The position numbers were made by a program, and so were the translations under genes. DNA of 64,000 nt from an uncultured Alphaproteobacteria bacterium (GTDB taxonomy: Bacteria; Pseudomonadota; Alphaproteobacteria; HIMB59; GCA-002718135), in NCBI GenBank assembly GCA_902571865.1, contig CACGDO010000001.1, forward strand, positions 208,315-272,314, in the 5' to 3' direction. Shown one piece after another: positions 1 through 10,523 of this stretch (positions are counted from its first letter, which is position 1; each line of letters begins with the position of its first letter). The notes beneath the pieces were generated by a model. It was not told the origin of the DNA. It ran no database searches and saw nothing but the letters and a program-made list of their open reading frames with translations.

Positions 1-514
1 CAAGAAAACCACTTGCCTTTAGCTCCTCTTTACTAGGTAAATCGGATAAACTATTCAATCCAAAATGTTCAACAAACAAATCTGTTGTAGACCATAAAGT
101 AGGTTTACCAGGTATACTTTTTCTACCTGAAGGACGTATCCATCCTATTTCCATCAAATGATCTAGAGAGCCTCTACCCATTTGAACACCTCTAATATTT
201 TCAATTTCTGATCTTGTTATTGGTTGTTGATAAGCAATTATAGATAATGTTTCTAATGCTGCTCTTGATAATTTTCTTTTCTGTGTTTTAAAAATTGTTA
301 ATTCATCACTGAGATCTTCAGCAGTTCTAAAAGACCATTTGTTGCCAGTTTTGATTAAATTAATACCTCTATTTTTATAAAAATCTTTAATTTCTAGTAA
401 TAGCTTACTTATATTATTTTTATCTTTAATTTTTTCTTTTAAATCATTTTCATCAAGTGGCTCTCCTGATGCAAATAATATTGCTTCTAAAATTTTAATA
501 TCTTTATTATCCAT
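1..514 (-). CDS. scpB: Segregation and condensation protein ScpB (3' end outside window)
   Basis: ScpB is the winged-helix partner of ScpA and SMC in chromosome condensation and segregation. The reading frame opens at an ATG at 512-514, runs leftward and is still open at the window edge, so about 171 residues are visible and the C-terminus is missing. The N-terminus (MDNKDIKILEAILFASGEPL) is typical of the family. The middle carries the hallmark stretch ALETLSIIAYQQPITRSEIE followed by RGV and GRPGKP-like residues (GRKSIPGKPTLW). The start lies inside the end of scpA with an 8-base overlap, which implies translational coupling. Identification is firm. Confidence 0.93.
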   Translation of the reverse strand, partial: MDNKDIKILEAILFASGEPLDENDLKEKIKDKNNISKLLLEIKDFYKNRGINLIKTGNKWSFRTAEDLSDELTIFKTQKRKLSRAALETLSIIAYQQPITRSEIENIRGVQMGRGSLDHLMEIGWIRPSGRKSIPGKPTLWSTTDLFVEHFGLNSLSDLPSKEELKASGFL

Positions 515-1274
515 TTTGATTAAATTTTAAATAAATATTCCCGAAACTTTCATCTTGTTTTAAATCAATAAAGCCATTTTTTGATAATTCTAAAGAAGCA
601 ACAAAATTAGATGAGATAATGGATTTATTAATTGTTTTATTAGCTTTAATTAAATTTGGAATTACATTTAAAAAATTAGTCCATTCTGTAATATTTCCAA
701 AAATACCTTTTAGTCTTTTAACTGCTTGATCAACTGAATAAAGTTCTGAATACTCAATAGTTAATTGTTTTACCTGTTCATTCGATTTAAGTATTTGACT
801 ATATGATTTTAGCAAGTCATATAAATTAGAAGTATAATTAATATTATATTTAACTTTGAGACCTTCAGATGACCCTCCATAAAATACATCTCTATTAACA
901 AGAGGTCTTGAATATATGATTTTAGAAATATTTTGAAAAGCCTCTAGTCTCTGTAATTGATATTTTAAAGCCTCTTCTAATTCATCGGCTGTATATTCAT
1001 CTGTTTTTTCTTCTTTTGGCAATAGTGATCTTGATTTCAAATACGTTAGCCATGCTGCCATCACTAAATAATCTGCAGCTATTTCAATATGAATATTTCT
1101 ATATTGATTAATAAAATTAATATATTGATCAGCTAACTCGGATATAGATATATCAGATAAATCAACCTTCTGTGATCTAGCCAAAACCAACAAAAGGTCT
1201 ATAGGACCCTCAAAATTGCCTAATAATAGGTTAAATTGACCTTCTTTTATTTCTGTATCTGGAACATTTAACAC
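507..1274 (-). CDS. scpA: Segregation and condensation protein ScpA
   Basis: ScpA is the kleisin subunit that bridges the SMC heads and ScpB. At 255 residues it has normal length. The N-terminal SMC-binding region contains FEGPIDLLL at residues 21-29, followed by the usual KVDLSDISI and IAADYLVMAAWLTYLKSRSL segments. The C-terminal winged-helix part (about residues 190-255) is divergent and ends in a short tail. The gene lies downstream of the SPOR-like gene and overlaps scpB by 8 bases. In many alphaproteobacteria nagZ sits just upstream of scpA; here it is absent. Confidence 0.95.
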   Translation of the reverse strand: MLNVPDTEIKEGQFNLLLGNFEGPIDLLLVLARSQKVDLSDISISELADQYINFINQYRNIHIEIAADYLVMAAWLTYLKSRSLLPKEEKTDEYTADELEEALKYQLQRLEAFQNISKIIYSRPLVNRDVFYGGSSEGLKVKYNINYTSNLYDLLKSYSQILKSNEQVKQLTIEYSELYSVDQAVKRLKGIFGNITEWTNFLNVIPNLIKANKTINKSIISSNFVASLELSKNGFIDLKQDESFGNIYLKFNQNG

Positions 1275-1313
1275 AACTTTTTATATAAAATTATTGAGAT
1301 TCTCTCAATATTA

Positions 1314-1826
1314 TTAATTTTGTAAATTAAGTATTATGCAAGTCTTAACAATAGTTAATAAATCACAAGCTTCAGAAGCGTTATTCTTAGAGATGTAATT
1401 TTTATAGGTAATAAAATATTGAGTACCTATTTCAGTTTTTTTATAGAAAACAAAAATATCTTCATGATCTATAATTGCTTTTTTATTTTCTAATAAATTG
1501 TACAAATATTTATTAATATTTTCAAAATTATCATTGCTATATAATTGAATTGTAAAATCAAGTTCGTCTATATTTTTAAAATCAAAATCTTTAATTTCAT
1601 TATCTATGTTATTTAAACTTTTCTTGTCTAAATAATCAACAACCTCACCTTCTTTATTAGTAGGAATAACATAATATTTATCAGTAAATTTAGGAATGAC
1701 AAAATACTCCCTATTACTAAAATAATAAAATGACATAAGATAAAGAATAATAATAAATAGCAATAATAATAAAGAATATTTTAAAATGTGATTATTTTTT
1801 CTTTTAAAAATAATTCTTTTAATCAT
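1314..1826 (-). CDS. Small membrane-anchored protein with SPOR-like C-terminus
   Basis: This 170-residue protein has a basic cytoplasmic N-terminus, one strong membrane helix at about residues 16-35 and a periplasmic remainder. The last 75 residues read like a SPOR domain: a beta-strand start (DFTIQLYS), an alpha-helical segment, then YFITYKNYI and a helix with Cys (EACDLLTIVKTC), as in SPOR proteins that bind denuded peptidoglycan at the division septum. Its position directly after argS and before scpA also matches the alphaproteobacterial SPOR gene of this locus. The SPOR assignment rests on position and faint pattern, not strong similarity. Its ATG overlaps the argS stop codon (TAATG). Confidence 0.6.
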   Translation of the reverse strand: MIKRIIFKRKNNHILKYSLLLLLFIIILYLMSFYYFSNREYFVIPKFTDKYYVIPTNKEGEVVDYLDKKSLNNIDNEIKDFDFKNIDELDFTIQLYSNDNFENINKYLYNLLENKKAIIDHEDIFVFYKKTEIGTQYFITYKNYISKNNASEACDLLTIVKTCIILNLQN

Positions 1827-3556
1827 TACATTGTTTCAGGTGCGCTTATATCAATAATTGAAAAAATATCTTTTAAAACAACTCTAAATGACTCCAACCA
1901 AAATATTTTTGAAATTGTCTTTTCTATATTTTTTTCATCTATAAAACGAAGTGATTCATTATCTTTACCTTTATTCCAAATTGAATGGAAATCAGAGGAT
2001 ATTTCTTCTAAGTAATTGATTAGTCTATGTGGTTCATTATAATATGATGATTGATACAATAAATAAGGATAACAAATTAACTTTTTGATTAATTTTACCT
2101 CCTCATCAGATAGATTTTGTATTTCAGTAAAATTATAATCTTTTTTATTTTTTATACCTAATTCGTTTGCTTTATTAATTACTGATGAAGCTCTAGCGTG
2201 TGCGTATTGACAATAAAAAACTTTGTTATCTTTATTTTTTTCAACAACAGCATCTAAATCAAAGTCAATTGCTGTCTCATTTTTAGTAGAAATCATGTAG
2301 TACCTTATAGGATCTTTTCCAACCTTAGAATGAACATTAGCTAATGTCACAAAATTTCCAGATCTTTTTGACATTTTAATTTTTTGTTTATTTTGAATTA
2401 AACTTACAATCTGACAAGTTAAAATGTTTAAATAAGTTTCATCATCTTTAATAGCTTTAATTAACGAATTCATTCTTGGAATATAGCCAATATGATCAGA
2501 CCCCCAAATATTTACTAATCTGTCAAAATTTCTTTTACATTTATCTAAATGATATGCTGCATCATTTGCAAAATAGGTCCATTCACCATTTGATTTTTTT
2601 AATGCTCGATCTTCATTGTCTAGTAATTTAGAGGATCTAAATAATAGTTGCTCTCTTGGCTCCCAATCAGAATCATCACCCTTTGGTTTCTCTAAAATAC
2701 CTTCATATAGTAATTTTTTTTCATCCAAGATTAAAAAAAGTTCGTCAATAATTTTACTTTTTTCTATTTCAGTTTCATGAGTAAATTTATCAAATCTTAT
2801 GTTTATTAATTCTAAATCTGATTTTATGCTTAAAAGTATATTTTTTAATGCGAAATTTTTAAAATATTTAATAGTTTCTTCTTGCTGAAAGTTTAACCAC
2901 TTATCACCATCTTCATTTTTAATTTTTTTGGCAATATCTATTAAGTATTCACCAGGATACTCATCTTCTTCTAACTCAATTTTTTTATCAAATAATTGTA
3001 AATATCGTTTCAAAAGAGAGTTTGATAATTTATCAATTTGAGAACCTGCATCATTAACGTAATACTCCCTAGTAACATCAAAACCTGTTTTAGTATAAAG
3101 AGAGCTTAATACATCTCCAAATACAGCACCTCTTATATGAGCTATATGCAATGGTCCAGTTGGATTAGCTGAAACAAATTCGACATTTATTTTTCTATCT
3201 GCACCATAATTTACATGATTTAAAAAATTTTTACTATAAATTTCTTTTAAACTTCTTAATACAAATTCATCTTTTAAAAAAAAATTTATAAAACCATTTT
3301 TTGAAACCTCAAAATGATCGATAAATTTGATTGATTTAATTCTATCATTTAGTTCTTTTTCAATATTAAAATTTTCATTAATAATTTTTCTTCTAACAAT
3401 TAAATAAAAGTTCGTTGCCAAATCACCTTGTTTATTATTTGAAGAGTAATCGATGCTAATCTGTTTTTTATTGATTGGAGATATAAATTTGTTACTCTCT
3501 AAAAAATCTGTAAAATCAAATAAAAAATCTGAAAGGTCTTTTATAAAATTATTCAC
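1826..3556 (-). CDS. argS: Arginyl-tRNA synthetase
   Basis: ArgS charges tRNA-Arg. The protein (576 residues from the preferred start) contains the class I HIGH variant in PTGPLHIAHIRGAVFGD and a KMSKS variant in KMSKRSGNFVTL, plus the C-terminal anticodon-binding helices. A longer frame starts with TTG at 3581-3583. I prefer GTG at 3554-3556, because an AAGGAG sits four bases upstream of it and the resulting N-terminus (MNNFIKDLSDFLFDF) matches the family. With this start the gene overlaps the dgt stop by 8 bases, typical of coupled translation. It belongs to the dgt-argS-SPOR-scpAB operon. Confidence 0.95.
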   Translation of the reverse strand: MNNFIKDLSDFLFDFTDFLESNKFISPINKKQISIDYSSNNKQGDLATNFYLIVRRKIINENFNIEKELNDRIKSIKFIDHFEVSKNGFINFFLKDEFVLRSLKEIYSKNFLNHVNYGADRKINVEFVSANPTGPLHIAHIRGAVFGDVLSSLYTKTGFDVTREYYVNDAGSQIDKLSNSLLKRYLQLFDKKIELEEDEYPGEYLIDIAKKIKNEDGDKWLNFQQEETIKYFKNFALKNILLSIKSDLELINIRFDKFTHETEIEKSKIIDELFLILDEKKLLYEGILEKPKGDDSDWEPREQLLFRSSKLLDNEDRALKKSNGEWTYFANDAAYHLDKCKRNFDRLVNIWGSDHIGYIPRMNSLIKAIKDDETYLNILTCQIVSLIQNKQKIKMSKRSGNFVTLANVHSKVGKDPIRYYMISTKNETAIDFDLDAVVEKNKDNKVFYCQYAHARASSVINKANELGIKNKKDYNFTEIQNLSDEEVKLIKKLICYPYLLYQSSYYNEPHRLINYLEEISSDFHSIWNKGKDNESLRFIDEKNIEKTISKIFWLESFRVVLKDIFSIIDISAPETM

Positions 3557-4667
3557 TAATCTCCTTATATAAATTAAGAGCAAATCTATCTGTCATTCCT
3601 GAAATATAATCACAAATTAATCTTTCAATTTCGATATTTTGATCTCTCCAATCTATAGGTAGTTTATTATTATTTTTTACGAAATAAGTAAACAAAGTAG
3701 ATATAACCTTTTTTGAATACTGTCTCTTATCTGATAAATGACTGTGATTATAAACTTTATCAAATAAGAATTTTTTAATTATGTCACAATTTTTCTTCAT
3801 TTCATTTGAAAATGAAACAATGAAATTATTTTTTTTACGTATATCATCAATAGAATTGATATTATTGTTAATTAAATTTTTTTTTGTAGTTTCATATATA
3901 TCATTTATCATATTAGATATGGAGTTTCTTAATACTTGATACACTAGAAGTTTATTAGGAATATCTTTGTAGTGATCCTTTAAATTAATTATAATTTTTT
4001 CAAAAAAACTTAACTCTGCAATATCATCTAATGATATTAAATTTGCTCTAATAGCATCCTCTACATCGTGATTATTATAAGCAATATCATCAGATATGCT
4101 TGCTATCTGTGATTCTAAATAAGGTTGATCAGTTAAATTTAGATTATGTAATTTTGAATAATTGTCTAAGTGATAAGGTAAATGACCACTCAAAATTCCA
4201 TTATGTTTTATTATTCCCTCTAAGCTCTCCCATGTTAGATTTAATCCATCAAAATCAGGATGTCGTTTTTCTATAAATGTTAAAACTCTCAAAGTTTGAT
4301 CATTATGATTAAAGCCTCCAAACTTTTTCATTGAATTATCAAGTGCATCTTCGCCAATGTGACCAAAAGGAGGATGGCCTAAATCATGTGCGAGAGCAAC
4401 TGTTTCACCTAGATCTTCATCTAAATCAAGTAATCTACAAATTGATCTAGATATTTGGGCAACTTCCAAAGAATGAGTTAGTCTAGTCCTAAAATAATCA
4501 CTCTCACTTTCAATAAAAACTTGGGTTTTGTGTTTTAATTTTCTAAAAGAATTAGAGTGAATAACTCTAGCTCTATCTCTTTCAAATGGATTTCTCAAAT
4601 CATCATCTAGCTCATTATACAATCTTCCATTTGAATTATCTGGATTGGAAGCTAAATGTTTGAACAT
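3549..4667 (-). CDS. dgt: Deoxyguanosinetriphosphate triphosphohydrolase-like protein
   Basis: An HD-superfamily dNTPase of the Dgt type, 372 residues. It releases triphosphate from dNTPs and helps set nucleotide pools. The start region NPFERDRARVIHSNSFRKLK is characteristic. The metal-binding residues are visible as H in RLTHSLEVAQI, the HD pair in ALAHDLGHPPFGH, and a later D in SISDDIAYNNHD. It is the first gene of the leftward dgt-argS operon and diverges from erpA across only 54 bases, which must hold both promoters. Confidence 0.93.
   Translation of the reverse strand: MFKHLASNPDNSNGRLYNELDDDLRNPFERDRARVIHSNSFRKLKHKTQVFIESESDYFRTRLTHSLEVAQISRSICRLLDLDEDLGETVALAHDLGHPPFGHIGEDALDNSMKKFGGFNHNDQTLRVLTFIEKRHPDFDGLNLTWESLEGIIKHNGILSGHLPYHLDNYSKLHNLNLTDQPYLESQIASISDDIAYNNHDVEDAIRANLISLDDIAELSFFEKIIINLKDHYKDIPNKLLVYQVLRNSISNMINDIYETTKKNLINNNINSIDDIRKKNNFIVSFSNEMKKNCDIIKKFLFDKVYNHSHLSDKRQYSKKVISTLFTYFVKNNNKLPIDWRDQNIEIERLICDYISGMTDRFALNLYKEISE
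3561..3566 (-). promoter_or_regulatory. Shine-Dalgarno sequence of argS
   Basis: AAGGAG on the minus strand, four bases before GTG (3554-3556). It lies inside the dgt coding end and decides between the GTG and an upstream TTG start for argS. Good Shine-Dalgarno sequences are rare in this window, so its presence is informative. Confidence 0.6.
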
Positions 4668-4721
4668 AAGAAAATTTATATTATAATTGTAAAAAAATAA
4701 CTAATAACAATATTTAGATAA

Positions 4722-5048
4722 ATGAACAATATAATTGAAGTTACAGAAAGTGCTCAGAATCATATCAACAAGATACTTCTATCTGAAAAATCAAACTATT
4801 TCAGAATTACCGTATTAGGTGGTGGTTGTGCTGGATTTCAATATAAATTTGATTTTTCTGATAAACCAAATGAAGATGATTTAATCTTTAATTATAAAAA
4901 TGCTGATGTACTAATAGATAAAACTTCAATTGAATTAATTAAAGGATCGAAAATTGATTATGTTAATGAATTGATTGGATCATCCTTTAAAATTTCTAAT
5001 CCACTAGCATCTTCTTCATGTGGGTGTGGTACTTCTTTTTCAATATAA
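4722..5048 (+). CDS. erpA: Iron-sulfur cluster carrier, ErpA/IscA type
   Basis: A-type Fe-S carrier of 108 residues that delivers clusters to apo-proteins. It has the three conserved cysteines in the family pattern: one in GGGCAGFQY and two near the end in SSCGCGTSF. In alphaproteobacteria the copy placed divergently from dgt and before xthA is usually the ErpA-like one; ErpA versus IscA cannot be decided from sequence alone. The stop codon is followed immediately by the xthA ATG with no spacer. Confidence 0.9.
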   Translation: MNNIIEVTESAQNHINKILLSEKSNYFRITVLGGGCAGFQYKFDFSDKPNEDDLIFNYKNADVLIDKTSIELIKGSKIDYVNELIGSSFKISNPLASSSCGCGTSFSI

Positions 5049-5834
5049 ATGAAAATTACTACCTGGAATGTAAATTCAGTTAATGCAAGAATAGAACATT
5101 TAATAAAGTTTATAAAAAAAGATCAATCAGATTTATATTTAATTCAAGAATTAAAATGTACAAATGAAAGTTTTCCTAGAGAGGAATTAGAAAATATTAA
5201 TTATAAATGTTATGTTAATGGGCAAAAAGCTTGGAATGGTGTAGCCATACTCAGCAAAGAGAGTATTGAAATTTCAAATTTAAATATTCCTAATTACCAA
5301 GATATAAATTCTAGATTTATTGAAACAGAAATATCTATAAAAAATATAAAAAATAAAATTAAATTGATAAATATTTATCTTCCAAATGGAAACCCTATTG
5401 AAACAGAAAAATTTGATTACAAAATTGATTGGATGATAAATTTTAATAAATATATCAAAGAATTAATTGATAATAATCAACCAATTATTATAGGCGGAGA
5501 TTTTAATGTAATACCAAGCGATGAAGACGTTTATTCACCAGAAAATTTTAAAAATGATGCCTGTGCTCATCCATTAACAAGAGAAAAATTTAGATATCTT
5601 TTAAATTTAGGTTTTGTTGATACAGTTAAATACTTTGTTGATGGAAATACAAACTGGACTTTTTGGGGCTATAGAGGTGGAAATTGGCAAAAAGGTAATG
5701 GTCTTAGAATTGATCATTTTCTTACTACACCAGAAGTAACTGATTTGATTAAATCAGTTAATGTTAATCGTGAACCAAGAGGTTGGGAAAAAGCTTCTGA
5801 TCACACACCAGTTACAATTGAATTAGTTAATTAA
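5049..5834 (+). CDS. xthA: Exodeoxyribonuclease III (AP endonuclease)
   Basis: ExoIII-family DNA-repair nuclease, 261 residues, acting on abasic sites and 3' blocks. The catalytic residues are all present: N in TWNVNSVNAR, E in LIQELKC, D and N in GGDFNVIPSDEDVY, D in RIDHFLTT and the C-terminal DH in SDHTPV. The start abuts the erpA stop, so the two are one transcript. It converges with ilvD, with the two stop codons 2 bases apart, leaving no room for a separate terminator. Confidence 0.95.
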   Translation: MKITTWNVNSVNARIEHLIKFIKKDQSDLYLIQELKCTNESFPREELENINYKCYVNGQKAWNGVAILSKESIEISNLNIPNYQDINSRFIETEISIKNIKNKIKLINIYLPNGNPIETEKFDYKIDWMINFNKYIKELIDNNQPIIIGGDFNVIPSDEDVYSPENFKNDACAHPLTREKFRYLLNLGFVDTVKYFVDGNTNWTFWGYRGGNWQKGNGLRIDHFLTTPEVTDLIKSVNVNREPRGWEKASDHTPVTIELVN

Positions 5835-5836
5835 TA

Positions 5837-7567
5837 TTAAATATCAGCGTATGTATGCGTTTCGTCTTTTGCTCCTGGTTGAGTAACAGCGCCCTCGTAA
5901 GCTGGCCCAACAGTTTGAGAATATTTCCATATAGATCCAGAATTATGATTAGTTTTTCTTGGTTTCCAATCTTTTTTTCTCTTTTCTATTTCTTGATCTG
6001 AAAGCGAAACGTTGATTTCGCCTTTAACAGCATCAATAATAATCTCATCGCCATCTTTAAGTAAACCTATCATACCTCCAACAGCTGCTTCAGGCCCTAC
6101 ATGACCAATGCAAAATCCTCTTGTGCCGCCTGAAAACCGTCCGTCTGTAATTAAAGCAACAGTTTCACCTAAACCTTGCCCATATATTGCGCCTGTTGTT
6201 GAAAGCATTTCACGCATACCAGGTCCTCCTTTAGGACCTTCATATCTAATTATTACAGCATCTCCGGCTTTAATTTCATTTTTTAAAACTGCGGTTAAAG
6301 CATCTTCTTCAGAGTCAAAACATTTAGCTTTTCCTTTAAAAGTTAAATTTTTTAAACCTGCTATTTTTGATATACATCCATCTGGAGCAAGATTACCCCA
6401 CAACCCTACGACTGAACTATTTTCACTAATTGGATTATCACATTTATAAACAACATCTTGATTTGTAGGAAATATTACTTCTTTATGATTTTCAGCTATT
6501 GTTTTTCCTGTAACAGTTATGCAGTCTCCGTTTATATAACCACCATCTAATAAAGATTTTATAACAACTGGCACACCTCCTACATCATATAAATCTTTAG
6601 CAACGTACTTTCCACCAGGTTGCATATCTCCGATATAAGGAGTCGAATTATAAATTTCTACAACATCTTTTAATGTAAATTTTAAACCCGCTTCATTAGC
6701 TATCGCAGGAAGATGGAGTGCTGCATTAGTTGAGCCACCAGTAGCTGCAACTACTCTTGCAGCATTTACTAATGAATCAATAGTTACTATATCCCTTGGT
6801 CTTATATTCTTTTCTAATAAATTCATTATAGCTTTGCCACTCTTTTCACCATAAGCTTTTCTTTCTTCAGTATTTACTGCTGGTGGCATAGCTGAATTTG
6901 TTAGAGCTAAACCAACTGCTTCAGAAATACATGCCATTGTATTGGCTGTAAACTGACCTCCACACGATCCAGCAGATGGGCAAGCAACTTGTTCAATATC
7001 TTTTAAATCTTGATCTGAGATAGTTCCAGCAGCATGTTTTCCAACTGCTTCAAAAACATCAATAACAGTAACATCTTTACCCTTGTATTTTCCTGGTAAG
7101 ATTGAACCTCCATAAATGAATACAGATGGTACATTTAATCTAACCATAGCCATCATTAAACCTGGCAAAGATTTATCACAGCCAGCAAGTCCAACTATTG
7201 CATCATAACAGTGACCTCTCACAGATAATTCAATGGAATCTGCAATAACTTCTCTACTAATAAGAGAGGATTTCATTGCCTCATGGCCCATGGCAATTCC
7301 ATCTGTTACTGTTATAGTTGTAAATTCTCTTGGTGTTCCTCCAGCATCTTTGACACCTGTCTTCACATGTTGCGCTTGATCCTGAAGAGTAATGTTGCAA
7401 GGAGCTGATTCATTCCAGGTGCTAACAACACCAACAAATGGTTGATAAATTTCATGTTCTTTCAAACCCATAGCATAATAATAAGATCTATGAGGCGCAC
7501 TTTTAGGCCCTACACTAACATATCTGCTAGGTAAATTAGATTTTCTATTTGAACCCTTATCTTCCAT
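5837..7567 (-). CDS. ilvD: Dihydroxy-acid dehydratase
   Basis: IlvD performs the third common step of isoleucine and valine biosynthesis, dehydrating 2,3-dihydroxy acids with an Fe-S cluster. At 576 residues it has standard length. Cluster ligands are visible in the motifs [23 protein letters not shown] and [16 protein letters not shown]. The C-terminal lid [14 protein letters not shown] is also present. It directly follows valS, with a single base between them, an apt pairing of valine synthesis with valine tRNA charging. Codon use is somewhat richer in G and C than in the neighbours, as expected for a well-expressed enzyme. Confidence 0.96.
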   Translation of the reverse strand: MEDKGSNRKSNLPSRYVSVGPKSAPHRSYYYAMGLKEHEIYQPFVGVVSTWNESAPCNITLQDQAQHVKTGVKDAGGTPREFTTITVTDGIAMGHEAMKSSLISREVIADSIELSVRGHCYDAIVGLAGCDKSLPGLMMAMVRLNVPSVFIYGGSILPGKYKGKDVTVIDVFEAVGKHAAGTISDQDLKDIEQVACPSAGSCGGQFTANTMACISEAVGLALTNSAMPPAVNTEERKAYGEKSGKAIMNLLEKNIRPRDIVTIDSLVNAARVVAATGGSTNAALHLPAIANEAGLKFTLKDVVEIYNSTPYIGDMQPGGKYVAKDLYDVGGVPVVIKSLLDGGYINGDCITVTGKTIAENHKEVIFPTNQDVVYKCDNPISENSSVVGLWGNLAPDGCISKIAGLKNLTFKGKAKCFDSEEDALTAVLKNEIKAGDAVIIRYEGPKGGPGMREMLSTTGAIYGQGLGETVALITDGRFSGGTRGFCIGHVGPEAAVGGMIGLLKDGDEIIIDAVKGEINVSLSDQEIEKRKKDWKPRKTNHNSGSIWKYSQTVGPAYEGAVTQPGAKDETHTYADI

Positions 7568-7568
7568 T

Positions 7569-10196
7569 CTATTTGATAGTATTTATTATTTGATCAATTT
7601 TTTCAATAGAAGATTTATAAATATTTGCCTCATTTTTAAATTTATTAATAATTTCTTCTGAAGCTTTATTCATAAAGTTATCATTTTTTAATTTGTCATT
7701 AACTTTATTAAATTTTTCTTGCTCAACTTGCTTTTTCTTATTTAATTTTTTTAGTTCTGCTTCTGAGTCAATAATACCATCTAAAGGGATTAAAACTGAT
7801 AATGATGTTAAGATAATTAAAGCAGAATTCTTATTAGGTTGAATTTTATCAAAACTAATATCTTTGGTTTTTAAAAAATTACTTATTTCATTTTTATAGG
7901 CAATTAGAAAATTATTAAGTTCATCATTTTTTGCTTCTATGGAAATATTAATTAATTGTTTATAGGGTATATTTAGTTCTGATCTCAAATTTCTAATAGA
8001 TGTTATGAATTCAATAAATATTTCAAAGTTTTTTTTAGAATTATTAAAAGAATTATTTGTTGAATAATTTTGAAAAACTTGGTTCATTAAATATGATTTA
8101 TCGTCAACTAAAGATCTCCATAATTTTTCACTTATAAATGGCATAATTGGATGTATTATCTTTAAAACTTGAATAAATGTCCATCCAGAAACTTTTTTAA
8201 TTTCATCAGTAAATTTTTCATTTTCAAAATTTTGTTTAATAATTTCAATGTACCAATCACAATAAGTATGCCATACAAAATGATAAATTTTATTGGCTAT
8301 TTCATGAAACAAATACTTTTTAGTTAATTGATCAAGGTGAGTGTTTAAATCGCTCAATTCTTTTATTATCCATTTATTTGCATCAAAAATAATTGAATCA
8401 ATTGAAATATCATCAATAAAAATTGAATTATTCAATTGTAAAAATTTTCCAGCATTCCAAATTTTATTTGTGAATGATTTATATCCTTTAACTCTAGCTT
8501 CAGATAATTTTACATCTCGTCCAGGATTTAATAGTGCTGTTAGTGTAAACCTTAATGTATCAGCGCCATATTTATCTAATAACTCTAAAGGATCAATTAT
8601 GTTCCCTTTTGATTTAGACATTTTTTGTCCTTTTTCATCACGAATTAAAGGATGAATATAAATATCTTTAAATGGAGTTTCCTTCATAAAATAAGAACCC
8701 ATCATCATCATCCGTGCAACCCAAAAAAATATGATGTCAAAACCAGTAACCAGAACATTGCCAGGATAAAATTTATCTAATTCATAAGTTTTATTTGGCC
8801 AATCTAAAGTAGAGAATGTCCATAGAGCAGAAGAAAACCAAGTGTCTAGAACGTCTTCATCTTGTCTAAGTTCAACATCCTTTCCATAAAATTCTTTTGC
8901 TTGATTTTGTGCCCCTTCTAGAGTTTCACTAACAAAATATTTATTATCAGGACCATACCATGCAGGAATTTGATGTCCCCACCATAACTGTCTTGAAATA
9001 CACCACGGTTGAATATTTTCCATCCAATTATAAAATGTATTTTCCCATTGTTTGGGAATAAATTTAGAACTATTATCTTTAACAGCTGATATTGGATCAA
9101 CTGATAATTTTTTTGCATCACAAAACCATTGGTCTGTCAGCCATGGCTCAACAACAACACCTGATCTATCACCATATGGTATTACCATTTGCTGTTTTTC
9201 TTCTTTAATTAATAAATTCATTTCATCTAATTTTTTTAAAATTAATTCTCTTGCTTCAAATCGATCCAAATTTTGAAATTCTTCAGGCACATTTGAGTTC
9301 AGTTTAGCATTTTCATCAAAAATATTAATAAATTCTAAATCATGCCTCTTTCCTACCTCAAAATCATTAAAGTCATGCGCAGGTGTAATTTTTACAGCTC
9401 CAGAACCTTTTTCAGGATCTGCATATTCATCAGCAATAATTGGTATTATCTTATTTGAAATTGGTAAGTTACAAAATTTGCCAATTAGATTTTTATATTT
9501 TTCATCATCTGGATGAACGGCAACTGCAGTATCACCTAACATTGTCTCAGGTCTTGTTGTTGCAACAATGATATGATCATTTTCATCTATAGGATATTTA
9601 ATATGCCATAAGCTTCCTTCAGTATCTCTTTGCTCTACTTCTAGATCAGAAATAGCTGTTAAAAGTTTAGGGTCCCAATTCACCAATCTTTTATCTTTAT
9701 AAATAATTCCATCATTAAATAAGTTAACAAAAACTTTCTTAACTGCATTAGAAAGTCCTTCATCCATAGTAAATCTTTCTCTTGACCAATCTGCAGAAGC
9801 ACCAAGTCTTCTTAATTGATTACTTATATGACCACCCGACTCTTTTTTCCATTCCCATACTTTTTCAATAAACTTTTCTCTACCTAGAGATCGTCGATCT
9901 AGGTTTGACTCACTTAATTTTCTTTCAACCACCATCTGAGTAGCTATTCCTGCATGATCTGTACCTGCTTGCCACAATACTTCCATACCCTTCATTCTAT
10001 GGTATCTGATTAATATATCTTGAATTGTGAAGGTTAATGCATGACCCATATGTAAGCTGCCTGTAACATTAGGTGGTGGCATCATTATAGAATAAGGTTC
10101 ACCTCCTTTTTTTGGTTTAAAACAATTTGATTGCTCCCATTGCGAATAAAGATTTTTTTCATCTTTTAAAAAATCAAAAAATTTATCAAGCTGCAT
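7569..10196 (-). CDS. valS: Valyl-tRNA synthetase
   Basis: ValS, 875 residues, charges tRNA-Val and edits misactivated threonine. The class I signatures are [15 protein letters not shown] near residue 40 and [15 protein letters not shown] near residue 530. The editing domain motif [17 protein letters not shown] lies between them. A C-terminal coiled coil rich in Lys and Glu (last 65 residues) is the ValS tRNA-binding arm. It sits in the alphaproteobacterial cluster pcm-like, tolC, PopZ-like, valS, with 5 bases to the PopZ-like gene. Confidence 0.97.
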   Translation of the reverse strand: MQLDKFFDFLKDEKNLYSQWEQSNCFKPKKGGEPYSIMMPPPNVTGSLHMGHALTFTIQDILIRYHRMKGMEVLWQAGTDHAGIATQMVVERKLSESNLDRRSLGREKFIEKVWEWKKESGGHISNQLRRLGASADWSRERFTMDEGLSNAVKKVFVNLFNDGIIYKDKRLVNWDPKLLTAISDLEVEQRDTEGSLWHIKYPIDENDHIIVATTRPETMLGDTAVAVHPDDEKYKNLIGKFCNLPISNKIIPIIADEYADPEKGSGAVKITPAHDFNDFEVGKRHDLEFINIFDENAKLNSNVPEEFQNLDRFEARELILKKLDEMNLLIKEEKQQMVIPYGDRSGVVVEPWLTDQWFCDAKKLSVDPISAVKDNSSKFIPKQWENTFYNWMENIQPWCISRQLWWGHQIPAWYGPDNKYFVSETLEGAQNQAKEFYGKDVELRQDEDVLDTWFSSALWTFSTLDWPNKTYELDKFYPGNVLVTGFDIIFFWVARMMMMGSYFMKETPFKDIYIHPLIRDEKGQKMSKSKGNIIDPLELLDKYGADTLRFTLTALLNPGRDVKLSEARVKGYKSFTNKIWNAGKFLQLNNSIFIDDISIDSIIFDANKWIIKELSDLNTHLDQLTKKYLFHEIANKIYHFVWHTYCDWYIEIIKQNFENEKFTDEIKKVSGWTFIQVLKIIHPIMPFISEKLWRSLVDDKSYLMNQVFQNYSTNNSFNNSKKNFEIFIEFITSIRNLRSELNIPYKQLINISIEAKNDELNNFLIAYKNEISNFLKTKDISFDKIQPNKNSALIILTSLSVLIPLDGIIDSEAELKKLNKKKQVEQEKFNKVNDKLKNDNFMNKASEEIINKFKNEANIYKSSIEKIDQIINTIK

Positions 10197-10201
10197 TGTG
10201 A

Positions 10202-10486
10202 TTATTTTGAATCGAAATAATTTTTTAGTAATTTAGGGATTTTCTCATCTAGTATTTTTTCAATTTTATTTTCTACAAGATAGGAGAGTTTTTGGTCTAT
10301 AATATCATTAATTTCATTATTTATATCTTCGTCTTTTTGAAGTAATTTTATTGTACCGTCACTATTAACCTTTTGGTTAAGTATCAAAATATTGGATGAT
10401 AAATCCTTATCTGAAATGTTGTTTTCATCTTCTAGTGCTCTTCGTATGACTTCTAGAGATTCATTGATAGAATTTTTTGTATTCAT
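10202..10486 (-). CDS. Small PopZ-like (DUF2497) protein
   Basis: This 94-residue acidic protein has the layout of DUF2497/PopZ proteins. A short N-terminal helix reads NESLEVIRRALEDEN. A variable acidic linker follows. The C-terminal helical block VENKIEKILDEKIPKLLKNY resembles the oligomerisation segment (LRPMLREWLDxNLPxLVE) of the family. PopZ forms polar matrices that anchor the chromosome origin. The position between tolC and valS is exactly where alphaproteobacterial DUF2497 genes lie, which is strong support. It is much shorter than Caulobacter PopZ (177 residues), having lost most of the Pro-rich linker. Function as a polar organiser is inferred. Confidence 0.7.
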   Translation of the reverse strand: MNTKNSINESLEVIRRALEDENNISDKDLSSNILILNQKVNSDGTIKLLQKDEDINNEINDIIDQKLSYLVENKIEKILDEKIPKLLKNYFDSK

Positions 10487-10523
10487 ATAGGTATTATAAA
10501 TGTTTAATTAAATTAATAAAACT

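Noticed and set aside
6108-6449. Plus-strand open frame of 113 codons inside ilvD
   Set aside because: Lies wholly antisense to a complete, well-conserved IlvD and has no recognisable domain.
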